In this document: piece by piece, positions 35,260 through 43,401 of the stretch
Position numbering within the stretch: the stretch's first letter is position 1
Layout: the number at the start of each line of letters is the position of its first letter
Source: an uncultured Myxococcales bacterium
GTDB lineage: Bacteria > Myxococcota_A > UBA9042 > DTJE01
Reading direction: 5' to 3'
Assembly: GCA_903857665.1 (NCBI GenBank)
Contig: CAIOFV010000153.1
Coordinates: 1-47,848 of the forward strand
Length of the DNA stretch: 47,848 nucleotides
Program-made: the position numbers and the translations under genes
Notes under the pieces: model-generated
Databases searched by the model: none
The model's input: the letters and a program-made list of their open reading frames with translations, nothing else
What the model was told of the DNA's origin: nothing

Positions 35260-36903
35260 CTAGCGGCAGCAGCAGGCCTCGTCCACGCAGGTCAGCTTGA
35301 CGGCCAGATCATACGGGCCCCAGTCCTCGTCCTCGGAAAATGCCGAGGCCCCATCGACCACGATCGTGACCCAGCCGGCCGAGGTCGCGGTGTAGGCGGC
35401 GGACTTGGCATCCCCGTCCCCTCCCCACTGGCAGGTGATGAGGTCGCTCTTCCAGTTGCTGGCGCACGCCGAACCCCGGTACAGCTTCAGGGACATCGTG
35501 TAGGTGGAAGGAAGCGGCGTCGCCGTGACGTTCAGCCGGTCGCCCGCGCGCAGGTACACACGGTACATCTGGTCCTCCTGGGCATCGAAGCACTCGGGTG
35601 TCGCGTTGGACGGAAGGTTGTCGTCGTCGCCTTGGCCGGTGGTGTCGCCGATGACGATCAGGCCGACCGCTACGGGCGTCCGCCCCAGGGTGCGGGCCGT
35701 GGCGCAGGTCTTCGCGTTCGGCGTCCGGTCGTCCGCGCATCCCAGCGTCCCGGTGCAGTCGATGCACGATCCGCTGGAGCCGCACACCGCGTTCGCGGGG
35801 CAGTCTGCGGACGTTCGGCACTGCCGGCACCCGCCGGAGACACAGAAGGGCGACGCGAGCGGGCAGGCCAGGCAGTCGGTTCCGCAGGCCTCGGGAATGT
35901 CGCAGGTCTGGCACCCGCCTGGCAGGCAGCGGCGGCCCGTCCCGCAGGACAGCGCGTTGCAGGCGCACGCGCCCGCCACGCAGTCGGGCGCGTCCCCGCT
36001 GCAGGATGTGCAGGCGGTCCCGCAATGCGCCGGGTCGTCCAGCCCGCAGGTCGCGCAGGTCCCGCCGTCGCACCAGGCGCCGTTTCCGCAGTCCCCGGCG
36101 TCGCGGCAGGCGACGCACGCTCCGGAAACGCACCGCGGCGCTTCGACCGGGCAGGCCGCGCAGGTCGGCCCGCAGGCCGTGTCCTTGTCGCAGCCAGTGC
36201 AGGCGCCGTCGATGCAGTACAGCGCGCCGCACGAGGTGGCTGTGCAGGTGCAGGCGCCGGCGGCGCACACCGGAAGGTCGGTCGGGCAGGCGACGCAGCC
36301 CGCTCCGCAGTGCGCCGGATCGGTGTCGCCGCACCGTTCGCACGCGTTTGTGTCCGGCCGGCACCAGTAGCCCTGTGCACAATCCGAGGCGACCCGGCAC
36401 CGGACGCAGGCGCCGTCGAGGCACAGCGGGGTGGCGGTGCCCTGGCAGTTCACGCAGTCCGCCCCGCAGGCGAAATGGAAGATGCAGGCGTCGCAGTTCC
36501 CGTCGATGCAGGTGGTCCCCGTGGCACAGGCAGGGCCGGTGCCGCAGCCGGGCACGTCCGGGCCGGGGTCCGGCGTTCCCGGGTCCGGGCTTCCGGGATC
36601 CTGTCCGGGATCGGTCGGGCCGGGGTCGGTCGGGCCGGGGTCGTCCTCGTGGCCGGGATCCCCGGCGACCTCGCCCGTCGCATCGGGATGGACGGTGACC
36701 TCCGCGTCATGCCCCGGGTCCCGCGCCGGCGTGTCGCGGCCGCCCGGGTCGGTGGCCGCGCCCGGATCGTCGTGGTGGATGTCGGTGAACGTGATCGGGA
36801 GGTCGTTCCCGTCCCCGGGATTCCCGCCTCACGCCGGCAGGGTCAAGGCCAGCACGATGGTGGCCAGAATCAGGAACCGCTGGTTCGTGCCGCCCGATCG
36901 CAT
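35260..36903 (-). CDS. Cys-rich PPC-like lipoprotein with an in-frame TGA at the lipobox Cys
   Basis: 548 codons including both stops. ATG 36903 has GGAGG four bases upstream and a good promoter at 36937-36965. It encodes a signal peptide (LATIVLALTLPA), then TGA at 36831-36829 exactly where the lipobox Cys is expected, followed by GGNPGDG. The other lipoprotein at 30161 has ACGGNG at this place. The same frame continues for 523 codons: a DPG-rich linker (GPTDPGPTDPGQDPG), a long array of Cys-rich modules (CGDTDPAHCGAGC; DCGNGAWCDGGTC; PHCxSGxC types), and a C-terminal domain like the bacterial pre-peptidase PPC domain (QMYRVYLRAGDRLNVTATP). Explanation open: mutation, sequencing error or recoding. 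Confidence 0.75.
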
Positions 36904-36936
36904 GAAGCCTCCGTGGTCTCACTGGAATCCTCGGGG

Positions 36937-36965
36937 AGGATAGACGGTCCGGCCTTCGGGTTCAA
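36937..36965 (-). promoter_or_regulatory. Promoter of the TGA-interrupted lipoprotein
   Basis: Minus strand: TTGAAC (36965-36960), 17 nt, TATCCT (36942-36937). Leader of about 27 nt before ATG 36903. Confidence 0.5.
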
Positions 36966-36972
36966 ACCGCCC

Positions 36973-37001
36973 TTGCCTTCGCGGGTCCCGGTTCCCATCA
37001 T
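36973..37001 (+). promoter_or_regulatory. Promoter of the CoA-binding protein
   Basis: TTGCCT (36973-36978), 17 nt, CATCAT (36996-37001). Leader of about 20 nt to GTG 37029. Confidence 0.5.
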
Positions 37002-37028
37002 GCCCCCGGAACCCGATGGGAGGCACCC

Positions 37029-37445
37029 GTGCGTCCATCCAGCATCCCGGCATCCGTTTCCGAACGCCTGCGGGACAAGTCCACCGCCACGCGCATCGCG
37101 GTGGTGGGCGCGTCCAACGACCCGGAGAAATACGGGAACATCATCGTGCGGAACCTGGCCCGCCAGGGCTATTCGGTGCTGCCGGTCAACCCGAAGGGGG
37201 GGACGATCGCGGGCCTGGCCGCCTGGCCCGACCTGGCCTCGGTCCCGCGCCCGGTGCACATCGTGGACCTGGTGACGCCTCCGGAGGTGACGAAACGGGT
37301 CCTGGAGTCCCTGGACCCCCGAACCGTCGATGCCGTCTGGCTCCAGGACGGCTCCTTCGACGACGAGGTCATCCGCCTGGCCGAGGCCCGCTTCCCCGTG
37401 GCGGTCCACCACGCCTGCATCATGGTCGTGGCGAGGACCCTGTAG
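37029..37445 (+). CDS. CoA-binding protein (CoA_binding_2 family)
   Basis: 138 residues, the length of the small single-domain family. A Rossmann fold: IAVVGASNDPEKYGNIIVRN at 23-42, then GYSVLPVNPKGGTIAG, VHIVDLVTPPEVTKRVLES, DAVWLQDGSFDDEVIRLAE and the conserved HHACIMV end. Such proteins bind CoA or nucleotide-like ligands; their role is unknown. Start: GTG 37029 with GGGAGG upstream. It has its own promoter, divergent from the TGA-interrupted gene. Confidence 0.88.
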   Translation: MRPSSIPASVSERLRDKSTATRIAVVGASNDPEKYGNIIVRNLARQGYSVLPVNPKGGTIAGLAAWPDLASVPRPVHIVDLVTPPEVTKRVLESLDPRTVDAVWLQDGSFDDEVIRLAEARFPVAVHHACIMVVARTL

Positions 37446-37483
37446 GCGGGTGGCATGTGCGCAGTCCCGGCGTGCGGCTCGCT

Positions 37484-38059
37484 TCAGGGCCTGGGGTGAT
37501 CCTCGATCGGGTCCCGCGGGTTCGCCGGGAACAGCGACTCGACGTCGGTCCGCATGTTCAGCAGCCCGTTCTGGTACTTCAGCGTCCCCTTGAACCCGCA
37601 GGCCTCCGCGAAGCGCAGCAGGCGGACGTTGGCGGGTTCGATGGTGGAGTCGAACCATCGCAGGCCCAGGTCGCGGGCAATCCCGGTCAGCCCCTTAAGC
37701 AGCATTCGCCCCACGCCGAGGCGATGCCACGGGTCGCCGACCACAAGGGCGATCTCGGCGACCTCGGCCGTCACCCGGCGGAAGCGTCCTACTCCGGCGA
37801 ACCGCTCCAGCCCGCCGTCGTCGATGCAGGCCGCCAGGGCGTAGTCGATGCCGGGTTGCAGGTGGGTCAGCGCCCGCACGCGCTCCTCGTCCAGTCGCGC
37901 GAGGGGTGACAGGAAGCGGTTGAACACGCTGTCGGGGCTGAGGCTTTCGAACAGCTCGACGACGCGGGGACCGTCGTCTTCCCCCACCGGGCGCAGGCGC
38001 ACCCTCACCCCGTTTCGGGCGGCCTGGGGTTCCGGATCGTGGGCGGGATCCGATGCCAT
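37484..38059 (-). CDS. GNAT family N-acetyltransferase
   Basis: 191 residues. Opens with VRLRPVGEDDGPRVVELFES and has the acetyl-CoA motif A at ALVVGDPWHRLGVGRMLLKG (RxxGxG-like), then IEPANVRLLRFAEACGFKG, which is motif B. The early SPDSVFNRFLSPL resembles the GNAT domains associated with acyl-CoA synthetase-like protein acetyltransferases. Substrate unknown. ATG 38059 has no ribosome binding site, but a TAGAAT -10 element lies six bases upstream, so the transcript is probably leaderless. Shares the minus strand with the acyl-CoA ligase just upstream of it. Confidence 0.85.
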   Translation of the reverse strand: MASDPAHDPEPQAARNGVRVRLRPVGEDDGPRVVELFESLSPDSVFNRFLSPLARLDEERVRALTHLQPGIDYALAACIDDGGLERFAGVGRFRRVTAEVAEIALVVGDPWHRLGVGRMLLKGLTGIARDLGLRWFDSTIEPANVRLLRFAEACGFKGTLKYQNGLLNMRTDVESLFPANPRDPIEDHPRP

Positions 38060-38065
38060 GGGGGG

Positions 38066-38071
38066 ATTCTA
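38066..38071 (-). promoter_or_regulatory. -10 element for the GNAT gene (leaderless)
   Basis: TAGAAT on the minus strand, ending 6 nt before the ATG at 38059. The -35 region (AAGACG) is poor. Confidence 0.4.
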
Positions 38072-38100
38072 GCGAACCGGGAGCACGGCGTCTTGCGCTA

Positions 38101-39786
38101 TCAACCCTTGGCCTTGGCCAGTTCCTCGTCGCGAAGGACGCGACGGAGCACCTTGCCGATCGTGGATTTCGGGAGGTCGGTCCGGAACTCCACGCTGCGC
38201 GGCACCGTGTAGGGGGCCAGACGTCCCTTGCAGTACTCGATGATCTCGTCCGCCGTGGCCGTCTCGCCAGGCCTCAGGACCACGAACGCCTTGACGGTTT
38301 CGCCGCGACGCGGGTCCGGGACGCCCACGGCGGCCGCCTCCAGGATCTTCGGGTTCTCGTAGAGGATCTCGTCGATCTCGCGCGGATAGATGTTGTATCC
38401 GCCGGCGATGATCATGTCCTTCTTGCGGCCCACGATATAGAAGTAGCCGTCCTCATCGACCTTCGCGATGTCGCCCGTGTACAGCCAGCCGTCGCGGATC
38501 GTGATCGCGGTCTCGTCGTCACTCTGCCAGTAGCCCTTCATCACCTGCGGGCCCCGCAGCAGCAGTTCGCCGTCCTCGCCGACCGGGACCTCGCGCGTCC
38601 CTTCCTCCAGGTCCACGACCTTCGCGTCGGTGGACGGCAGGGGCACGCCGATGGAGCCCGTCTTGCGGACGCCATACAGCGGGTTCGCATGCGTCACAGG
38701 GGACGACTCGGTCATGCCGAAGCCCTCGGTGATCTTGCCGCCGGTCAGCCGCTCGAACCGCTCCAGCACTTCGACGGGCAGCGGCGCCGATCCGCTGAAG
38801 CACCCCTTGATCGACGAGATGTCCAGCTTCTCGATGCCCGGAAACTGGTTGATCGCGTTGAACATCGCGGGCACGGCCGGGAACAGGGTGGGCCGGTACT
38901 TCGCGATCAGGCTGACCAGCTTGGGGATGTCGCGCGGGTTCGGGACCAGCACCTGCGACGCGCCGTACGCCACTGACAGGTTCATGCAGACCGTCAGGCC
39001 GAACACGTGGAAGAACGGCAGCGCCGCCAGCCCGACCTCGCCGCCCGGGACCATGCCGGTGAACCAGGCCGCAGTCTGCGCCACGTTCACCGCCAGGTTT
39101 CGGTGGGTCAGCATGGCGCCCTTGGACACGCCGGTGGTGCCGCCGGTGTACTGCAGGTTCGCCAGCATTTCCGGATCCCAGTCGATGGTCGGCGGGTTGG
39201 CGGGATGGCGTGCCAGCAGATCCTTCAGCCACAGGGTGCGGTCGGCCGGGTCCACATCGACGACCAGGCCCGTCTTCTTGCCGACGATCGGGAACAGGTA
39301 GTTCTTGGGGAAGGGCAACCAGTCCACCAGGCGCGTCAGGATCACGTGCTGCAGCGTCTTCAGCTCGGGGCGGACGCCGCGGACCGTCTTGACCCAGAAG
39401 GCGTCCAGCACGATGGCCACCTTGACGCCCGCGTCGTTGAACTGGTGCTCGATTTCGCGTGCGACGTACATCGGGTTCGTCATCACCGCGACGGCGCCCG
39501 CTCGCAACACACCATAATAGGCGATGACGGTCTGGGGCAGGTTGGGGAGCTGGATCGCCACCCGATCGCCGGGCCGGATGCCCAGATCGACCAGGGCCGT
39601 CGCCAGCCGGTCCGCGCCGTCCTTCAGTTCGCGGTACGTCAGGCGCCCGCCTTCGAACAGGGTCGCGGTCCGATCCGGCCATCGCGCCGCAGTCCGGTCC
39701 AGCAGCTCCGGCAGCGTCAACCCCTCGTCGATCACGTCCAGCGGGATGCCTTCCGTGTAGAAGCGATGCCAGGAGCGCGATTCCAT
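38101..39786 (-). CDS. fadD: Long-chain fatty acid-CoA ligase
   Basis: 561 residues, the same length as E. coli FadD. ATP-dependent activation of fatty acids to acyl-CoA via an acyl-adenylate. The AMP-binding signature is LQYTGGTTGVSKGAMLTH; then GFGMTESSP, the hinge region GWLYTGDIAKVDEDGYFYIV and GRKKDMIIAGGYNIYPREI, and the catalytic Lys in LPKSTIGKVLRR. ATG 39786 follows GGAGGAG; the frame is open further, but that part has no domain. A promoter with a nearby inverted repeat lies upstream. The exact acyl chain length cannot be read from sequence. Confidence 0.93.
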   Translation of the reverse strand: MESRSWHRFYTEGIPLDVIDEGLTLPELLDRTAARWPDRTATLFEGGRLTYRELKDGADRLATALVDLGIRPGDRVAIQLPNLPQTVIAYYGVLRAGAVAVMTNPMYVAREIEHQFNDAGVKVAIVLDAFWVKTVRGVRPELKTLQHVILTRLVDWLPFPKNYLFPIVGKKTGLVVDVDPADRTLWLKDLLARHPANPPTIDWDPEMLANLQYTGGTTGVSKGAMLTHRNLAVNVAQTAAWFTGMVPGGEVGLAALPFFHVFGLTVCMNLSVAYGASQVLVPNPRDIPKLVSLIAKYRPTLFPAVPAMFNAINQFPGIEKLDISSIKGCFSGSAPLPVEVLERFERLTGGKITEGFGMTESSPVTHANPLYGVRKTGSIGVPLPSTDAKVVDLEEGTREVPVGEDGELLLRGPQVMKGYWQSDDETAITIRDGWLYTGDIAKVDEDGYFYIVGRKKDMIIAGGYNIYPREIDEILYENPKILEAAAVGVPDPRRGETVKAFVVLRPGETATADEIIEYCKGRLAPYTVPRSVEFRTDLPKSTIGKVLRRVLRDEELAKAKG

Positions 39787-39841
39787 GGGAACTCCTCCCT
39801 CAAGGGTCCGGTGCGAACACGCCATCGTGCGCGTACTGACG

Positions 39842-39870
39842 ATCGTGTGCATTCCGGGGGGGCCAGTCAA
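39842..39870 (-). promoter_or_regulatory. Promoter of fadD
   Basis: Minus strand: TTGACT (39870-39865), 17 nt, CACGAT (39847-39842); leader of about 50 nt. Confidence 0.5.
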
Positions 39871-39874
39871 TCGG

Positions 39875-39889
39875 GGATAAAAACTATCC
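39875..39889. promoter_or_regulatory. Small inverted repeat upstream of the fadD promoter
   Basis: GGATAaaaacTATCC, a perfect 5-bp inverted repeat around AAAAC, 5 nt upstream of the -35. It could be an operator or UP-like A/T element; only one copy was seen. Confidence 0.3.
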
Positions 39890-39983
39890 ACGTCACATCA
39901 AGGCCGCACCGGTCAGAAGGGACGTGGAAGGCGGGTGCCCGGACGCGATTCGATCGGCAGGCCCGCGCGGCCCGTGCACATCG

Positions 39984-41351
39984 TCAGGAGAAGACCGCCA
40001 GCAGCAGCGCGGCGGTTCCCAGGTTCCACAGGGCGTGGGCGATCATCGGCGCCCACAGCGAGCGCGTCCGGTCGTACAGGATGCCCAGCGCGAATCCCAG
40101 CGCCCACAGCGGCAGCAGGTTGGACAAGGACAGGTGCGCCAGCGCGAAGCAGAACCCCGAGATCATCGCCGCGCCGTACGGGGTGAAATGCCGGCGCAGG
40201 TGGCCGTGGAGGAAGCCCCGGAAGAACATTTCCTCGAAGATCGGCGCCAGGATCGTCACCGCTACCAGCAGCAGCGCCACGGTGTCGGGGGACGGATCCA
40301 GCACCATCATCAGGGTGACGGGGTTGTCGAACGGGTTGCCCGAGATGCCCAGCAGGGTCGCCGACATGATCGACGCGGACAGCACCGCCGGAACCAGCAT
40401 GCACCAGCCGGCCACGCCCCAGGCCGCCCCGGTGACGACGTCCCCCGCGTGCAGGGTCCGCAGGCCCAGCAGGTCCAGCGCGGATTCGCCCGGACGCGCC
40501 CCGCCGACCGTCAGGACCAGCCCGATGCCGATGGCCGCGTTGACCAGGTAGATGCCCACGGCCGCGCCGGCGAAGCCGCCCGGGATGTCCAGGCCCTTGA
40601 TCAGGTCGGGCCCGAGGGCGCCGAGGGTCAGGAACGCGGCTGTGAAGTACACCAGTACGCTGGCCACCGGCAGCAGCGATTCCAGCGTCGGACGGGGGCG
40701 CAGGAAGGCGGCCTCCTCGATCTGGAGTCGCCGCATCCTGAACCACAGGATGGTCCCGGCGAGGAGGGCCATCGAGAAGAGCACGACCTGCAGGGAGGTC
40801 TGCGCCCGCACATCCTCGGCGGCGCGTTCCCATGCGCTTCGGGCCGACTCGGCATCCGCCTGCCGTCCCGCGTCCCGGGCCAGCGACGCCACGACCATGT
40901 CCGCCAGCGGCGGCGGGAGGTCCGCACCCCGGATCGCGGCCAGGTCGGCGTCGGAGGCCGGGTAGGCCGGATCGAACGCCCATCGGACCAGGACGCCTGC
41001 CGCGGGGTCGGACGATGCAACCGATCCCGCGAGGGGGGCCACCAGGTGGCGGGCGCCGATCCCGACCGCCGCCGCGGCGGCGCGGATCCGGTCCCGAGGG
41101 GTCGACAATGGCCGGTGGGCCACCTGCTCCATCCCGGTCCGGACCAGTTCGGACAGTTCCTGCCACTCGCCTCGCTTGCCGTCCTCGCCGGCGGGCGGCG
41201 GAACGGTCCGGGCCAGCATCACCAGCGGGCGGATCTCGAGGCTGTTCATCACCGCGACCGGTACCTCGGGAGCGCCCCCCGCGAGCACCGCGCCGACGGC
41301 GATCACGTACAGGATTGCCGCAGCCAGGGAACCGTGTTTCGCCCAGTCCAT
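39984..41351 (-). CDS. CPBP family intramembrane metalloprotease
   Basis: 455 residues. The C-terminal CPBP domain carries the three metal/catalytic motifs: ILAPIFEEMFFRGFLHGHLR (EExxxR), FALAHLSLSNL (His) and APMIAHALWNLG (HxxxN). It is related to CAAX prenyl proteases and bacteriocin-immunity Abi proteins. The N-terminal half has one membrane helix (SLAAAILYVIAVGAVLAGG) and a periplasmic-looking Ala-rich part before the membrane core at about 230. Substrate unknown. ATG 41351 has no ribosome binding site but lies 8 nt after a -10 (leaderless). Divergent from cysS. Confidence 0.87.
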   Translation of the reverse strand: MDWAKHGSLAAAILYVIAVGAVLAGGAPEVPVAVMNSLEIRPLVMLARTVPPPAGEDGKRGEWQELSELVRTGMEQVAHRPLSTPRDRIRAAAAAVGIGARHLVAPLAGSVASSDPAAGVLVRWAFDPAYPASDADLAAIRGADLPPPLADMVVASLARDAGRQADAESARSAWERAAEDVRAQTSLQVVLFSMALLAGTILWFRMRRLQIEEAAFLRPRPTLESLLPVASVLVYFTAAFLTLGALGPDLIKGLDIPGGFAGAAVGIYLVNAAIGIGLVLTVGGARPGESALDLLGLRTLHAGDVVTGAAWGVAGWCMLVPAVLSASIMSATLLGISGNPFDNPVTLMMVLDPSPDTVALLLVAVTILAPIFEEMFFRGFLHGHLRRHFTPYGAAMISGFCFALAHLSLSNLLPLWALGFALGILYDRTRSLWAPMIAHALWNLGTAALLLAVFS

Positions 41352-41358
41352 GGGCGGG

Positions 41359-41387
41359 ATGATGGACGTGTCTTCGCGTTCGCGCAA
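41359..41387 (-). promoter_or_regulatory. Promoter of the CPBP protease gene (leaderless)
   Basis: Minus strand: TTGCGC (41387-41382), 17 nt, CATCAT (41364-41359). Predicted initiation falls on the ATG at 41351. Confidence 0.6.
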
Positions 41388-41476
41388 GGGCGCGTTGCCG
41401 TCGAGCCCCTTGCCCGGGCGCGTCCCCCCGCCACCGGCCGCCGATGTCCGATTACCGACGCACCTCCCCTTCTTCA

Positions 41477-41505
41477 TTGACAGATCGCCTCGCAACCGGT
41501 AGGTT
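41477..41505 (+). promoter_or_regulatory. Promoter of the cysS operon
   Basis: TTGACA (41477-41482), 17 nt, TAGGTT (41500-41505). Transcription would start near 41512, ahead of GTG 41535. Confidence 0.55.
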
Positions 41506-41534
41506 TCCGCGCGTCCGAGATGGTGAGGGACCCC

Positions 41535-43025
41535 GTGAGCCTGAAGGTCTTCAACACGTTCACTCGCAGCAAGGAACCCTTCGAGACGATCGACCCGGGC
41601 AAGGTCCGCATGTACGTGTGCGGCGTGACCGTGTACGACCGCTGCCACATCGGCCACGCCCGGGCCTACGTGGCGTTCGACGTCATCCAGCGGTACCTGC
41701 GGTGGCGCGGGTACGACGTCACTTACGTCCGCAACTTCACCGACGTGGACGACAAGATCATCAAGCGTTCGAACGAGGCGGGCGTGCCGGTCAACGAGCT
41801 GACCGACAAGAACATCGCGGCGTTCCACGAGGACATGGAAGCCCTGGGAGTCGCCCGCGCCGACATCGAGCCCCGGGTGACGGACCACATGCCACAGATC
41901 GTCGCCATGGTGCAGACGATCCTGGAGCGCGGGCACGCCTACGTGGCCGGCGGCGATGTGTACTTCGACGTCACGTCCTTCCCGGGCTACCTCCAATTGT
42001 CGGGGCGCAAGCTGGACGACATGCAGGCTGGCGCGGGGGAAAGGGCGGGCCGCCCGGATGCGGAGCCGGAGTCGCCTCGGGCCGATCCAACGGAATCGGC
42101 CGAACCCTTGAAGCGCCACCCCCTCGACTTCGCGTTGTGGAAGACCGCCAAGCCCGGCGAGCCCGCCTGGGACAGCCCCTGGGGCCCGGGGCGGCCCGGC
42201 TGGCACATCGAGTGCTCGGCGATGTCGTCGAAGTACCTCGGCGAGGTGTTCGACCTGCACGGCGGCGGCATGGACCTGATCTTCCCGCACCACGAAAACG
42301 AGCGCGCCCAGTCCTGGGCCGCCACCGGGAAGGAGTTCGTGAAGACCTGGATGCACAACGGCTTCGTGAACGTCGATTCCGAGAAGATGTCGAAGTCCCT
42401 GGGCAACTTCTTCACGATCAAGGACGTCATCGCCCGGTTCCATCCCGAGTCCCTGCGGTACTTCCTTCTGACGACGCACTACCGCAGCCCCATCAACTTC
42501 ACCGACGGGGCCGTGGCCGAGGCCGAGAACCGCGTGGAGTACCTGTACGAAACGGTGCTGGCGGCGCGGGCGCTGCTGGAACGCACCCCCTGCGACTCGA
42601 ATCCCATCGAGACCGAGGCCGCGAAGGAGCGCCTGGTGGCCGCGATGGACGACGACTTCAACTCGGCCGCGGCGCTGGCCCTGGTGGCCGACGCGGGGCG
42701 GCGCCTGAACGACGCCCTCACGATGAAGGGCAAGGGCACCCAGAAGGCCGAGGCCGTGGCGACCGCGCTGGAGATGCTGGATGACCTGGGGGCGATCCTG
42801 GGCCTGTGCCAGCGGGATCCGGAGGAGGTGCTGGCCGGGATCCGCGACCGCAAGCTGGCGCGCAACGGCCTGGATCGGACGCTGATCGAGGGGCTCGTGG
42901 CCGATCGCATCACGGCCCGGGTCGCGAAGGACTTCGCCAAGGCCGACGCGCTGCGGACGGAACTGTCCGACATGGGCGTGGTGCTGATGGACGGGCCCGA
43001 GGGGACGCGATGGAAGGTCGCGTGA
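41535..43025 (+). CDS. cysS: Cysteinyl-tRNA synthetase
   Basis: 496 residues. Charges tRNA-Cys. The class I signatures are VCGVTVYDRCHIGHARAYVA (HIGH, with the Zn-binding Cys) and KMSKSLGNFF; WHIECSAMSSKYLGEVFDLH and GGGMDLIFPHHENERAQS give further active-site and zinc ligands. A short acidic/Pro insertion (AGAGERAGRPDAEPESPRA) lies before DFALWKTAK. Start: GTG 41535, preceded by GAGGGA and aligning with the usual family start (SLKVFNTFTRSKEPF); ATG 41520 would add five residues. Overlaps the next gene by four bases (GTGA). Confidence 0.95.
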   Translation: MSLKVFNTFTRSKEPFETIDPGKVRMYVCGVTVYDRCHIGHARAYVAFDVIQRYLRWRGYDVTYVRNFTDVDDKIIKRSNEAGVPVNELTDKNIAAFHEDMEALGVARADIEPRVTDHMPQIVAMVQTILERGHAYVAGGDVYFDVTSFPGYLQLSGRKLDDMQAGAGERAGRPDAEPESPRADPTESAEPLKRHPLDFALWKTAKPGEPAWDSPWGPGRPGWHIECSAMSSKYLGEVFDLHGGGMDLIFPHHENERAQSWAATGKEFVKTWMHNGFVNVDSEKMSKSLGNFFTIKDVIARFHPESLRYFLLTTHYRSPINFTDGAVAEAENRVEYLYETVLAARALLERTPCDSNPIETEAAKERLVAAMDDDFNSAAALALVADAGRRLNDALTMKGKGTQKAEAVATALEMLDDLGAILGLCQRDPEEVLAGIRDRKLARNGLDRTLIEGLVADRITARVAKDFAKADALRTELSDMGVVLMDGPEGTRWKVA

Positions 43026-43375
43026 AGACGGCTGCTCCAACCCGCCGCGGGACGGCCCGGGGACGCGTGGCCGAGGCGTCACCGATCCCGGAGCCCCTTG
43101 CCCGGCTGCGGGATGCCGCCCGGACCGGGACCTATTTCGAGTGCCTGGGCCTGGCCCAGGACGCAACCACCACCGAGGTTCGCGAGGCCTACGTCGGGGT
43201 GGTGAAGGACCTGGATTCCGCGCGACCGATTGTGGCGGGGGACCCGGAGTCGGCCGCAGTGCTGGAAGAGGCAGCCCACGTGGCTGCCGACGCGTTCGCG
43301 GTCCTGTCGGACCCGGACCTTCGCTTGAGATACCGGCGCGCGCTGATGCCTGTTGACGGCTCGCCTGAGCATTGA
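43022..43375 (+). CDS. J-domain-like small protein without HPD
   Basis: 117 residues. After a basic N-terminus, residues about 38-112 look like a DnaJ J-domain: GTYFECLGLAQDATTTEVRE, then AAHVAADAFAVLSDPDLRLR and YRR. The HPD tripeptide needed to stimulate Hsp70 is missing (VVKDLDSARP at its place). It may be a J-like scaffold without chaperone activity. GTG 43022 overlaps the cysS stop (GTGA), so translation is coupled; def follows 26 nt later. Confidence 0.65.
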   Translation: MKTAAPTRRGTARGRVAEASPIPEPLARLRDAARTGTYFECLGLAQDATTTEVREAYVGVVKDLDSARPIVAGDPESAAVLEEAAHVAADAFAVLSDPDLRLRYRRALMPVDGSPEH

Positions 43376-43401
43376 GGCGGCGGCGCGCCCAGGAGGGATC
43401 C

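Noticed and set aside
36795..36828. Clear bacterial SECIS element after the TGA
   Set aside because: A small hairpin exists, but the loop ACGACC lacks the usual conserved bases and no Sec machinery is visible here.
35260..36903. Genome-wide reassignment of TGA
   Set aside because: Many clear genes in the window end in TGA (for example 4021, 6480, 43025), with good C-termini.
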